Source: Glebionis coronaria (lineage: Eukaryota > Streptophyta > Magnoliopsida > Asterales > Asteraceae). From it: 64,000 nucleotides of DNA. Both the position numbers and the translations under genes were made by a program. Below, in pieces: positions 1 through 11,260 of the stretch; positions within the stretch are counted from its first letter, which is position 1, and the number at the start of each line of letters is the position of its first letter. The DNA lies in contig CM046882.1 in NCBI GenBank assembly GCA_025667525.1, positions 219,588,592 through 219,652,591 on the forward strand, in the 5' to 3' direction. The notes below the pieces were generated by a model. It did not search any database. It worked only from the letters and a program-made list of their open reading frames with translations, and was not told where the DNA came from.

Positions 1-1
1 A

Positions 2-438
2 AAGACGTCCATCAAAAATCCTCCGGATTTAGAGCTTAAGGATCTACCGTCTCATCTTGAATATGTGTTCCTTGACGACAACAACAAATCACCCGTCATC
101 ATCGCAAAGGACTTGAAAGAAGAAGAAAAATCTAGACTTATCAACGTGCTGAAGAATGATAAGAAAGCGATTGCTTGGAAAATCTCCGATATTCGTGGAA
201 TTGATCCTCACTTTTGCACACATAAAATTCTCATGGAGGACGACTTTAAACCCACTATTCAAAACCAAAGAAGGGTGAATCCCAAGATCCATGACGTTAT
301 CAAAAAAGATGTTATCAAACTTCTGGATGCGGAAATGATCTACCCTATCTCGGATTCACCATGGGTTAGTCCTGTCCATTGTGTGCCTAAGAAAGGTGGA
401 ATCACCGTTGTGCCCAATGAAAACAACGAGTTGATTCC
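2..438 (+). pseudogene. Element A pol: protease-RT linker and start of reverse transcriptase
   Basis: This segment is open from the left edge in the frame starting at base 2. It encodes the stretch before RT and the first RT motifs: YPISDSPWVSPVHCVPKKGG, followed by a segment ending ELIP. The final codon is split at base 438 and is completed by base 28470, where the next RT residues ([17 protein letters not shown]) begin. The gene was therefore cut by insertion of element B. Any reading past 438 runs into B's LTR and is not real. The same stretch occurs in element B with clear similarity, which supports a common Athila lineage. The product would be part of an RNA- and DNA-dependent DNA polymerase. 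It cannot be made from this locus. Confidence 0.9.
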
Positions 439-1187
439 TGATTGTCGTAAAATTACACTCATTTAGGAAAACGAGGCAAAAGCGATAAGTATTAAGTGTT
501 CGTTTAGGAAAACGAAAGCACTTATGACCCTTTGTGTGGGATCGTTCTTAAGGAGGCTATTGCGTTGTGTTAAGAATTGATTTTTGATTTGTTTGTGATT
601 ATATTGATAAAAGAAAAGAAAGGAAAAGACGAATAATGCTAAAAATACCCCTAAGTCGTAAAAAACGCAAAATCGTAAAATTTGACAAAACTAAAAACTA
701 TTCCAAAAAGTACTAAAAAATTATCTTAAATGAAGAAAATTATAAAGATTACAAAATTGAAAACCAAATTATCTAAAACTTTTTTAATAATTTTATATTA
801 ATTTTTAAAGTTAAAGAAAAATCTTAAAATTAAATTAAATTAAAAATTAACTAAAATGAAAACTTTTTGGATTGTAAACCTAAAACCTATTAATTAAAAC
901 CTAAAAATGATTTTTGAAAATTTTTAAAACTAATTTGACTATTTTTAATATATTTTATAAAAAACGGGTGATTAAAAATTAATTTAATAAAAAATGAAGA
1001 AAGTTAAAAATTCAAACTTGGGCCAGAAAAATCCTAAGTTGACTAACTAACAATAGAAAAATGAAAATGCACAAAATTGATTAACGAATAAGATCCTATG
1101 AGCTTGTTAAGCTACGTCTTAAATAAATAAGCCCAAACTGGAAAGGTGTTAGATAGGTTTTGCCTTGAGACTTTATCAGTAAAAGTC

Positions 1188-1256
1188 CCAAGGGCGAGCG
1201 GTAGTGTGTGTGTGCTTTGGCAGTGGTGGCGCAGGTTCGAGTCCTGGCCACGCCAA
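1188..1256 (+). other. tRNA-like segment with pol III B-box in LTR of B
   Basis: GGTTCGAGTCC at 1234-1244 exactly matches the RNA polymerase III B-box (tRNA T-arm). An A-box-like GCGAGCGGTAGTG lies about 40 bases upstream, and a run of T/A follows at about 1258-1290. The second LTR carries the same segment. No complete cloverleaf can be folded by eye, so this is at most a tRNA-derived head (SINE-like), antisense to the LTR. Confidence 0.45.
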
Positions 1257-3086
1257 AATTTTTCAAATATTTTTTTTATTTTTCTTTTTACCCCACTTGT
1301 TAGAAAGTCACTACTACTTACCAAAACACCAACACTTGTCTAATTTTAAGCTAGAATCACCCTAATTTGAATCAAATAAGCCCAGACATGGAATCCCTTT
1401 TTTTTCTTCCTTGTTATCTGTTTTTTTGTTGTGTTCTTTATGGACAGTCAAAACCCCCACTTGCAGTTGGCTTGTGGGGGTGTATCAAGCAAGCAGAAAG
1501 CACAAGAAACAAATACGGACACAAAATGACTGATACACAAGCAAAATCAGGAAACAAACAGGTTGTAAGCACTTATACAAATGCAATCCAAACTATCAGA
1601 CAACTACTGAGTCATGCCATATAGTGCAAATAAGCAAACCCAATGTCTTACGGAATGATGTTCAGAAACAGTAAGCACGAGAAAAGGTAATCTAACCAAA
1701 TGCAACTCTAACACATTCTAAGTAGAAGGCAAATATGTATATGGTCAAGTTTAGCAGCCTATGCAAGCAGGTATGAGACTACACTCATGCGTTAAACAGA
1801 TTAAAACCAACAATATTTGTAAACTAGTAAAAAAAACTCTCCTAATCTAATGCAAGCATGCCTTGATAATCATACTAACTGACTTCTAGCAAATTAACAA
1901 CCTACTAAGCACAATCTAGGTCTTAAGCACCCTCACAAAATGGCAAGTAGTAGTGTGAATTTCAAATTTCAGTCAGGAAGATTTCAGAATCCTAACCATA
2001 ATCGAAAGCAAACCATACATCCTATATCCAACTTGCATCAACTAAATGAACCTAGTTATACTCCAATTAGAAGACTGATCAAAATGAACAATATCACTTC
2101 TAGCATGCACCAACACAAATCAACTTGATAACATAAAAAGAACACATGATTTTACACACACAAAAAATATATCAGCAGGTTAACATTTCTAAAACATTTA
2201 AATGATAAGCAACATGAATATGAAAAATAAAAAAGAGGAAGGAGAATATTATACCTACCCCTGCTTACATCCAACAGGGGTCAGCTATGCTCCCCTGAAC
2301 TCGACCAACTACTAGGTTCGTGGCAGGGGTGTCTTGGACAGAAATAAAAGGCGAGGGTGTTCGTTGGGGTTCAACAACTGAACCGAACACCAAGTATGAG
2401 TGGAAGGGCTGCTAAGAATAACAAATGAATCCAAGAACTGAGTTCTTGGATTGTTAGTTCAACAGATAAACAGTACACTCACTTACGTTCCGAAAACCCC
2501 TTTTTTTCTCAAAACTTGAACTTGAAAAACTTATGATTTTCTGAAAAATAAGAAAAAGAAACAAAAAAAAATGGATGAGTATTGCCATCCTCACAAGAGT
2601 CTAGCCTTTAACAAGATACCGACTAAGGCTTGATATAAACTCTATATCAAGTCTTCGTGGTCATATCCCAATACCAGCCATAAACCCATTTGTGACTTTG
2701 TCAAAACTCAACTCAGAAGTAGCGTAAATTCATTCAATTTAGTTAAAAGAGAAACAACAGAAATAAAACAATCTTTTCAGTAAACTTAAAAGAAATAAAA
2801 CCCAACTTAACCTGTCACTTATGTTTGATCCTCAATTAGAAGATCAAACATATATGATCCAAACTTAAGTTATGGTACACAGATTTATATCGAACTCTTT
2901 CAACAAAAGCTAAAGACTTGTAATAACTTCAACCAAAAACATAACATAAAAGAAACTGAAATTAATTGGGGACTTGTTTTCTTTCAACAAATACTAAACC
3001 AGATTTTCATTAATTCAAAAATGGGATTTACAAGCAAGTGAACCAAACGAAAACAAGAACAACCTCTAAAGCTAATCCTACCACCC

Positions 3087-3095
3087 TTTATATAG
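3087..3095 (-). promoter_or_regulatory. TATA box of element B LTR (3' copy)
   Basis: In sense this reads TATATAAAG within a GC-richer context (AACCCTATATAAAGGGTGG). The same site in the 5' LTR would start transcription of B leftward. Confidence 0.6.
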
Positions 3096-4314
3096 GGTTT
3101 ACAAGACTGTTCTAGAAAGTAAAAAATGCTAACCCTAATTGATGAAAAATCCAGAAATACCCTTGTAAGATTCGGATCATTAGTCGAATATGCTTGGTCT
3201 TGACTCTCCCTTTTGAATTTGTCCAAAAGTCATGTCATTTTTGCATGTGATGAGATGATCTTGAGCGTTGAATTTGATGTGGGAAATAAGCAATCCTTCT
3301 AAACCCTTGATCTTCTGCCATCCTTTGTCTTGTTCTTCATATGGAGACAAACCGTGAGCTGGTGGGGGGACCAAATGGAGATGTAGACAGATTCTGTGTG
3401 AGGTAATTAGCTGGGTGTGGGGTAAATCAAACATAATCATAGGTAATTTAGATTTCCCCTATGATTTGTTCAAAGTGGTGATTAGGGTTTATGGGGAAAG
3501 TTGTGTGTTTTGATCTGGTAGTTTAGGTTAAGACGTGTTTAAGAGGAAAAACACGTTTAATAATAAACGTGTGTTGTAAAAAAATGAGTCAACCGGGTTT
3601 GGGTGAGGGGTATGGGTAAACGGGTATTCAAGTCGGGTTATGGTGACGTGTCACGTGATGGTTGGTTGGTGGAGTTTGTTTGTCTCCCAAGAATGCCCCC
3701 CAATGTTTTCCCTTTTCTTCACTTTGTAAATATTAGTCAAAACTTTGATTTCCCTTTATAATAAGTATGGAGTACTTGTCAAATTTGGCACAAGGATTTT
3801 ATAAGCTTGAAACAAGGACCAAACATGTAAATTCTTCAATATTCAAGGGCTGTTTTTGACATGTCTTCATACTTTAAGGCTTTGACTTGTTTGTTGACTT
3901 CTTGGAGGACCATTATTGACAATTTAGTTTTGTTAAGGGACTAAATTTGCCAATTCTTCAAAGTTAAGGGTCCTTTTTGTAATTTTGACAAACTTTAGGG
4001 ACCAAACTTGTAATTATGAAGATACAAGGGTATAAAGTGTCAATTCTTCAAACTTGGAGGACCCTTCTTCAAAATTCTTCAAATCTTCAAGGGTTCTCTT
4101 CGGAAAATTCTTTATTAGGGCTTGGTTCATTGTGCGGCTTCGTTTCCCGTGTTCGTTTTTGCATGATTCTTGTGATCTTTTGTCATTTTCTCAATATCCG
4201 TACCTAAAATACACAAGTAACAAACACAAGCATATATTTGGGTATTTTAATGATATTTAATGCATTTTAAGCCCTATTTGGACGATGAGACTATGTATAA
4301 AAGCAGTCTCATCA

Positions 4315-4323
4315 CTCCCCCAT
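4315..4323 (-). other. Polypurine tract of element B
   Basis: In sense ATGGGGGAG lies immediately before the TGATGAGAC start of the 3' LTR. Element C has the same tract next to its own 3' LTR. It primes plus-strand DNA synthesis. Confidence 0.85.
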
Positions 4324-4372
4324 ACTAAACCATTGCCGTGCCCTTACGCAATGCTAGAATAAAGTATCATAG

Positions 4373-4899
4373 TGTTGATCCCAAACTTAGATCGATTAAG
4401 CTTTGTGTATACGAGATTAGATCAAGTAATACACGTAGAGAAACCTTTGTTATATGCTTTGTGAATCTAAGTATTATGCGGAATTTAATACTTAAACAAG
4501 AACACAAGATGTAAACAAAACTTTCACTTTGATTATCAATGTCGAACTTGCTTACAATGAAAGATGTTTACGAATGAAAACTTAATGAAAACTTGATATT
4601 AAACATTAACCTAAAGGCCTTCTTTTATAGACTAAGAAGCCTTGTACAATAAGCTACGTATCAACTATTCTAGGTAAAGATAAACATAGAAAATACATTG
4701 TCGTTTGTATCCTTACTAGAAGTATTCTAGAACATAATAAACGTGTAGCTCATATCTTCCATCAGTGCTTGTCTTTAATCTGTCAACGCTTGACTTTAAC
4801 TTGTCAACGCTTAAGCTGTCAGCGCTCACTTTGCTCTTGTCAACGCTTGAGTTGTTCTTGTCAGCGTTCAAGTGATCTGGCCTTAATTTATTCCCAACA
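4373..4899 (-). repeat. 3' LTR of element D
   Basis: 527 bp, the same length as the 5' copy. A TATAAAAG box (4621-4629, minus) and six 21-bp modules (4760-4879) sit in U3. Visible differences from the other LTR include one base each near 4493, 4710 and 4776. Confidence 0.95.
4760..4879 (-). repeat. 21-bp module array in U3 of D (3' LTR)
   Basis: Copies of TGTCARCGYT start at 4781, 4802, 4817, 4838 and 4859, with a degenerate one (CATCAGTGCT) at 4760. Spacings are 21, 21, 15, 21 and 21 bp. In sense the core is ARCGYTGACA. The array lies upstream of the TATA box, where enhancer repeats of copia elements such as Tnt1 and Tto1 are found. Confidence 0.85.
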
Positions 4900-4900
4900 A

Positions 4901-4910
4901 TCCTCCCCTA
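4901..4910 (-). other. Polypurine tract of element D
   Basis: In sense TAGGGGAGGA, next to the TGTTGGG start of the 3' LTR. It lies downstream of the third ORF. Confidence 0.8.
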
Positions 4911-6336
4911 AACTTGATATCCACTCTTATGATCAAGTTTCTGAATAAACATTAAGAACTTGGAGGAGTCTGACAAACCTTATCATATTGGTAATAAATA
5001 AATCTGATCAAATTCTTTGCCACGTCACTTGTATAGTCTATCTCCAACTGGGTGTCCTTCATCTTTTCCAAAACAGCCTTGGATATGAAATACTGAGCAT
5101 CTACAAGTAAATACTCAGCAAACTTTGTAGAACTCAAATGATACACACCAGCAGCTGAATATAACCTCCATTGAAGACCACTGAGATCATCTTCAAGATC
5201 CTTCCATATTTCAGGATCTTCCTCATTTGTCCCACACATTCTTTTGAATGTGGTCCAAAGTTTTATTCCATTAGCTGAAGTTGGTGCTTCAGCCTCATAC
5301 TTGGTCTCTAGCAACCTCCAAAGGTCCACCAAGTCTTCTCTATCACAACTTGCAAATAAAGATATGAGAGTGGTAAAAGTGTGTACCTCCTTGCCATATC
5401 TTCCAATCTTCCAGAATCCACATTCATCTTCATCATAACTCACAATTGGATTCCTGGAATCTAGTGGTAACACATGCACCATATCTGAAGCTTCTAATGG
5501 GGAGAGCTTGAGGCTCTTTCTAATAACTGCTTCACTTGGATATAGTTGATTCATATCTTTTGGAAACTTAAGTGTAAATCCGTTCTTCACTGGTCTGGGA
5601 ACTATCATAGCTTTCTTGATTTCCATCTCTTCTGCAAGTTGCTCCTTTCTTTCATCTGAAAGAAGTCTGAAAGTGTTTTCTTCCTGCACTTTCACCCAAA
5701 TAGGATAAGCCCTATGTTCCAACTCATCAAATGTCAAAGCCTTCAGCTTCTGATGTGTCCATCCAACTCCATGACATCTGAGCAACATAAAGTAGAGCTT
5801 CCTTCTATCCCTTTTCAACTCAGAGAGAATGTTGCTTGCCTTGTGCTTCAAAATCACCTTACAATCCTTCTGAACTCTAAGAAGAATTTCCAAACCCCAT
5901 ATATGATCTGAAATGGTCAAGTCTGGATTATCCATACAGCTTTCTTCCCAAGAATTGTACATCTGAACCACCTCTGGCATATCAAAATCAATCTGCAACT
6001 TTAAATCTCTCAGCTTTTCCCTAGCAAGCTCATCACCATACTCAAGCCTTTCTGGTTCAATAATCATCACACTTGAGTCTGAGCTAGCTCCATCACTTTA
6101 TTCTTCAAAAGTCACAACAAATGGTGACTTTTCCTTTTCACCTTGTTCCATCATTTGCTCAGCCAATCTTCTATCAAATTCAACCTGAGCTGCATTCTTT
6201 GGAACAATTTCTTCTACCAACTTACCCTTACCCTTATCTGATGGTGCAATGTTTGGTAAGGTAGATGGTAATACCTGAGTAGGAACATTCTTGATGATAG
6301 ATGATGACTGGAATACATCACCTCCATATGCAGATC

Positions 6337-6441
6337 TGTCAACGTCCAAATTTCCTCTATCAGCGCCCAAAATACTTCTATCAGCGTCCAAATTTGTCTT
6401 GTCAACGCCCAAATATTTTCCCTCAGCGCCTTGTGTAACCT
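6337..6441 (-). repeat. Five 21-bp modules inside the third ORF of D
   Basis: Units begin at 6337, 6358, 6379, 6400 and 6421, exactly 21 bp apart, for example TGTCAACGTC, TATCAGCGCC and TATCAGCGTC. On the minus strand they encode a 7-residue repeat such as NLDADRS, ILGADRG and NLDVDRS. The unit matches those in the non-coding U3. Confidence 0.9.
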
Positions 6442-7083
6442 CTCTCAACATAGCTGTAAATGATAAATTTAGATTGGTTGGAGAGATTAAGGACGTATCA
6501 AAACCTGTTTGTTCCTTCAAAGTAGTAAGAGCTTCAGCAACATCCATTGATCGACCATCTTGACTGCTCTTATCACTCAGATTTCTTTGATCTTCCTCCC
6601 CTTTGGAAGACTCCTCCATACCTCTCCTTGCATGATCACTCTCCAAAACAACAATCCTCTCCCTCAATTCCTTGAGTTCAAGGCCTTGTTTGCTGACAAT
6701 TTGTACTAAGTCTGCATTCTGCTTTTGCAAGCTAATGCAGACAGCCGTCAATTCCAAAAGAGTCATTGGTTCCAGTCTGCCCTCTTCTGAAATGGGGATT
6801 TGACCTCCCAAGTCAGGTTCATTGGGCATGGATGAGGACTTAATTATGGTGGGACTGCCTTGGCCACCTTCTAAGCCAGAACCAATAGTCCCAGCCTCAT
6901 CCAGGTCACCAGCCACACTTGTGGTGGTGGTTCTCTCTGCTTCATGGCTAGGACCACCAGAGGAGAACACTCCAGCAGTCCTTTGGCGTTTAATCAACCT
7001 ATATTCAGGTGGTGTGGAAGATGGTGTGGAAGAATGGGTAGATGTGGGTTGGTTAAGGGGTGTTTGGGATTGTGATGGTTGGG

Positions 7084-7146
7084 TGTCAGCGTTGGAAATA
7101 GGCACATCAACGCCCACATTAGATGTGTCAACGTCAAAGGGTTCTT
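7084..7146 (-). repeat. Three 21-bp modules inside the third ORF of D
   Basis: Cores TGTCAGCGTT, CATCAACGCC and TGTCAACGTC start at 7084, 7105 and 7126, exactly 21 bp apart and in frame (residues about 293-313 of the ORF). Confidence 0.85.
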
Positions 7147-8120
7147 GGTCAAGTTGCATTTGTTCAGGTGAGGGTAAAGGTTCAGGGATAGGTTCAAGTT
7201 GTGGATGAGGGTCAATATGAGGTTGGGGGTCTGGTTGGGGTTGTGCTGCTGCAATAACAGCAAGCATGGCTGGGGTTAAAGGTAAGTCCATATGAGGTGG
7301 TGAATTCATCTTGGTAAAAATAGCTTTCTTTTGTTCAGGGATTTTATAAAAATCATTGTGATCCCTTGAACAATATCTTTGATCATCAAAAATCATTTGC
7401 AGAAGACGGGGATAAGCTAAAGTCATTTTTGTCCCCTTGTTTTTACACATTCCTTCAAAAATCATTTTAGACCAGTTATATTTTTGCCCTGTTGCAATAC
7501 ACACAATAGCAGTCGCAATGTATCTATTGATCTCATTGTGTGCAGTACATTTGGGACTCAAACATTGAAGGATAATGTGAATGAGGTACTTCCAGGCTGG
7601 GGGAAATTCCTGCTTATGGTACTTGTTAAGAGTACCTTCATCAGGAATAGGGTATCCCAAAGCCCTAAGCCCTTGTTCTATTTCAGTTATGGGAAGAACG
7701 GTTATACCATCAGCATCATCAAGATGCAAGGCCTGGCGTACCAAGGCCTCAGTAACCACCCAAGATCTCTCATGAACAATAGAAGTTAATGTGGTCACTC
7801 CATTAACTGTTGAGGAACTGACAGTGTTCCAAAACTGTTTAATGTGTGTGACTGGAATGAGTGGTGCATGAGAAAGAGCATACCTTAATGGGGATGCGTT
7901 CAAATACGCCACCATTTGTGTGTATTGAGGGAACAAAGTATTATCAGCAACAAGATAAGCAATCATGTTGTGTTGAGACTTGAACCCCAAATCCAATTCT
8001 GCTGAGTTAAATCTTGGTGCCATTGATGAAAGCGGTTAATTTGAAGTATAGAAGATGAAGGTTGATAAGAGAAAAGTGTTAGACAAGAATTATAGATACC
8101 CTGTTTAAAAATAGGAGCCA

Positions 8121-8154
8121 AATTTATAGGAGTGGATGAATGCATGTGATTGGC
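8121..8154 (-). promoter_or_regulatory. Candidate internal promoter for the third ORF of D
   Basis: On the minus strand GGCCAATCAC (around 8147-8154) is followed about 25 bp later by CCTATAAATT (TATA at 8121-8128). Then comes a pyrimidine-rich stretch (CTTTTCTCTTATC and similar, about 8050-8075), and the ATG is at 8023. Spacing fits a plant pol II promoter with a 5' UTR of about 65 bases. Six 21-bp modules lie 170-310 bp upstream, mirroring U3. Inference only. Confidence 0.5.
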
Positions 8155-8301
8155 CCAAAAATAGGCAAAGATTTTCAAAAACTAATCATGAAAATATTGA
8201 AAAAGTTATAAGTTATCTCATGCATTTAATGAAAGTAACAACTCCTAAAATTACGGCTTGAAAATATGTCCAAAAGTAACAACTGGGTAGGTCCCATTGA
8301 G

Positions 8302-8432
8302 TGTCAACGGTCAAATATAACCCATCAACGCCCAACGGCTATAATCTTGTCAACGTTCGCCTAAAGCCATGTCAGCGTCCAATTTGGTCACAACAACGCT
8401 TGGAAAAATCTTGTCAGCGTCCAAAAATAAAA
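8302..8432 (-). repeat. Six 21-bp modules upstream of the third ORF of D
   Basis: Cores start at 8302, 8323, 8348, 8370, 8391 and 8412 (spacings 21, 25, 22, 21 and 21). The region is non-coding, so frame is not kept here, unlike in the ORFs. Confidence 0.85.
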
Positions 8433-9065
8433 CTGTTTTTAAAAAGTGAAAAATGACCTTAACAAGTAATTTATCCTAGAGAAAGTAACCAAAAGCTGAT
8501 AATTATTATAGGGCGGCAAGCACTGTCCAGTTATGCACACTTGCATAAGCAAGATAGACATAACAGTCCTCTAGTGTCCCTTGCTAACCAAAATTCTTAA
8601 CAACCAAGTTACCTCATAAAATCCTTGTTACTCCCAGGTAGATCCCATATCAAAATGATTTCCAAGTCTCCCAACAGACCACAACCAATTCTAGGCCAAA
8701 AATGTCTTGGCAGCATGCAAAGTTGATATACTATGCATGCTACAGTGCCTCATGGTTTAGTAAAACTAACCCATACTCACCTGTGGACACAATCTAGAAT
8801 TGTGATAAGAGTATCATATGGATACCCAAAATCCTAAAGGTTCCTAAAACCTCCCCTTAAACAAAGATACAAAGAGTTTGCTAAAAACATGCATGAACAT
8901 AAAAAATTTATGTCAAGATAGGAATGAAACATTCCAACCATCATCCATAAATAAAAACTTGTCCAAATGCTTCTCCTTTGATCCATAAGCAACTCTGTAT
9001 CCAATGGTATACTGTTAACACCATCTGCACATTTAGATTGAAAACCACAAAACTAACATTGTTGC
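8433..9065. other. Non-coding interval between module arrays in D
   Basis: About 630 bp between pol and the third ORF, with no ORF of note and no recognised motif. It could be leader, intron or regulatory sequence of the third ORF. Confidence 0.5.
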
Positions 9066-9195
9066 TGACAACGCCCCGATAACACATAACAGCGTTGTAG
9101 GAAACTTTGTCAGCGTTAGACAATTATATTGCTGACAACGTTGTAAAAACACTTATCAGTGTTCAAACAACCTTTGGCAGTGTTAGAAAAATATA
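9066..9195 (-). repeat. Six 21-bp modules just downstream of pol in D
   Basis: Cores start at 9066, 9087, 9108, 9133, 9154 and 9175 (spacings 21, 21, 25, 21 and 21), for example TGACAACGCC, TAACAGCGTT and TGTCAGCGTT. They are more degenerate than those in U3. Confidence 0.8.
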
Positions 9196-11140
9196 GTGGA
9201 AAATCTAAATCATCAATAAGACCAATAATAATAATGCATCATCCTGTACATACTTTTACAAAAAGAATCCAAAACACATACTTAAGTGAGATTAACCATT
9301 CCAATACTTGTTACCAAGTACTGAAATCTTCCAGTATCAAAAGGTTTAGTTAATAAATCTGACACATTTTCCTCAGTGTCAACCCTATCTGGTTGTATTA
9401 AACCTTTCTCAAAGCAATCTCTTATAAAATGGTGTCTAATTTCTATGTGTTTAGTTTTAGAATGATGCACAGGATTCTTAATGATGCATAAAGTACTATT
9501 ATTGTCAACAAATATCTTAGTATGCATGAAATTATACCCATAATCCAACAGCTGGTTCTGAATCCACAACACTTGACCACAACATGCTGCTGCAGCCACA
9601 TATTCTGCTTCAGTTGTAGAGTTAGCCACCACTGTCTGTTTCTTGCATTGCCAAGATATTAATCTGCTCCCAAGAAATTGACATCCACCAGTTGTGGATT
9701 TCCTATCAAACTTGTCACCACCATAATCACTATCTGAATATGCAATCAGCTCCAATGGTGAATCCTTTGGGTACCATAAACCAAGAGTAGGGAAACATCT
9801 TAGGTACCTAAAGATCCTCTTCACAGCATAAAGGTGACATTCTTTTGGAGTCACTTGATGGCATGCACATGCACACACAGCAAACATGATATCAGGTCTG
9901 GAAGCAGTAAGATATATCAAGGATCCAATCATGGATCTATAATGCCTGACATCAACATCTTTCCCATATCCAATCTTTCCCCAAGGGTGTTCTCTATCCA
10001 TAGGAGTAGAAGCCCTCTTTTCATGTGGAGAAAAGCCAAACTTCTTCAAGATTTCAGCAACATATTTGTCTTGGGAGATGAAGATACCATCTTCTTTCTG
10101 CTGAACTTGTAAACCAAGAAAGAAGTTCATCTCCCCCATAGCACTCATCTTGAATTTGTCTGTCATGAGCTTGGAGAAATCCTTACTCATCTTTGGATCA
10201 GTAGACCCAAAAATGATATCATCAACATAGACCTGCACAAGCAACACATCTTTGCCTTTCTTCTTTGTAAATAGTGTCTGATCTATGGTGCCCCTCTTGA
10301 ATCCATTATCCACCAAGTAAGTGGACAAAGTACCATACCATGCTCTAGGGGCTTGATGAAGGCCATACATAGCCTTTTTGACTCTATACACTTTATCTGG
10401 ATGCTCTGGATCCTCAAAACCAGGAGGTTGCATGACATAAACTTCCTCAACTATGGTGCCATATAATAATGCACTCTTTACATCCATTTGATAGACTGTG
10501 AAGCCCATGCAAGATGCATAGGCTAGAAAAATCCTAATAGCTTCAATCCTTGCAACTGGTGCAAAGACTTCTTCATAATCTATCCCCTCCTCTTGTGTAT
10601 AACCTTGAGCCACTAACCTTGCCTTGTTTCTGACCACAATACCTCTTTCATCTCTTTTGTTCCTGAGAACCCATCTTGTCCCTATTCGTCAGACATATCT
10701 AGGACAATCAACCAGCTCCCAAACATCCTGAATAGCAAATTGGTGAAGCTCATCCTGCATTGCTTCCACCCAACTTGGTTCTTTGAGAGCATCAAATATC
10801 TTCTTGGGTTCTTCTTGTGACAGAAAACATGCAAACAAACATGCTTGTACAAGAGGGGTATCAACCTTCTTGTGTATATTAGCAATAAATCCACCAAGAC
10901 TTTGATGGGATCTTCTTGTCTGAACTGGAGTAATAACATCACCAATGATCTGAGATGGGGGGTGATTCTTCATTGTGGAAGTGAGAACTCCTCCTTCAAA
11001 AAGTCTGGTGTCCTCAACTTCACGCTCCATGTTGCCAATATCTTCTTCATCAGACTCTCTTTGAGCAACAGGAATCTCTTCATGGACATTGGAAGGTCCA
11101 CCTTGTTCAAAACTGGAAGAGAAAAGATGCCCATAAGTGT

Positions 11141-11260
11141 TGTCAACGTTTGAATCTTGGTTGTCAGCGTCAGGGCTGACAGCGCCTGAAATGTTGTTGT
11201 CAACGTCTGAATTGGTCTTGTCAGCGCTGGATTTTCATTTGTCAGCGCCTGAAGAACCAT
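11141..11260 (-). repeat. Six 21-bp modules in pol of D (integrase-RT linker)
   Basis: Cores start at 11141, 11162, 11177, 11198, 11219 and 11240 (spacings 21, 15, 21, 21 and 21, all multiples of three). They encode repeats such as SSADKT and NSDVDN in the pol frame. The TGA at 11235-11237 lies in this array. Confidence 0.85.

Larger units (their letters stand above)
439..4314 (-). repeat. 3' LTR of element B
   Basis: 3876-bp repeat, nearly identical to 24588-28464. In sense it begins TGATGAGAC (base 4314 leftward) and ends at base 439. The terminal dinucleotides are TG and CA. Short ORFs in it (for example near 1.4 kb, 2.0 kb and 3.2 kb) are present in both copies, lack family features and are not called as genes. 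An AT-rich stretch lies at about 600-1080. Confidence 0.95.
4952..8023 (-). pseudogene. Third (3') ORF of copia element D, about 1,022 codons, one internal stop
   Basis: The ORF starts at ATG 8023 (MAPRFNSAELDLGF) and runs in one frame to 4952, broken only by TAA at 6098-6100. The N-terminal domain (about residues 15-240) holds SQHNMIAYL, a HIKQFW motif and FPPAWKYLIHIILQCLSPK. From memory, similar domains follow copia pol genes in Asteraceae and are sometimes mislabelled synaptobrevin/longin-like. The middle is Pro/Gln/Ser/Thr-rich with a likely coiled coil near residues 430-470. Two blocks of 7-residue ADR/VDR repeats are coded by the 21-bp modules at 7084 and 6337. The part after the stop (about residues 645-1022) has EDDLSGLQWRLYSAAGVYHL and is rich in charged helices. 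I see no signal peptide, membrane anchor or furin-like site, so an envelope role is unsupported. A CCAAT-TATA pair lies about 100 bp upstream. Function unknown. Confidence 0.85.

Noticed and set aside
1188..1256. A functional tRNA gene
   Set aside because: The B-box is perfect but acceptor, D and anticodon stems cannot be formed by eye. Kept only as tRNA-like.
1367..4260. Several short ORFs (1367-1624, 1940-2128, 2984-3440, 4016-4260)
   Set aside because: They lie in B's LTR, recur in the second LTR, and have no recognisable domain.
4760..4879. CRISPR-like array
   Set aside because: Units are 21-bp direct modules without uniform spacers, in a eukaryotic LTR.
6291..7263. Plus-strand ORFs opposite the third ORF of D
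   Set aside because: They are shadows. The minus strand carries the conserved domains and the in-frame 7-residue repeats.
4952..8023. Envelope glycoprotein for the third ORF of D
   Set aside because: No signal peptide, hydrophobic span or cleavage site seen.
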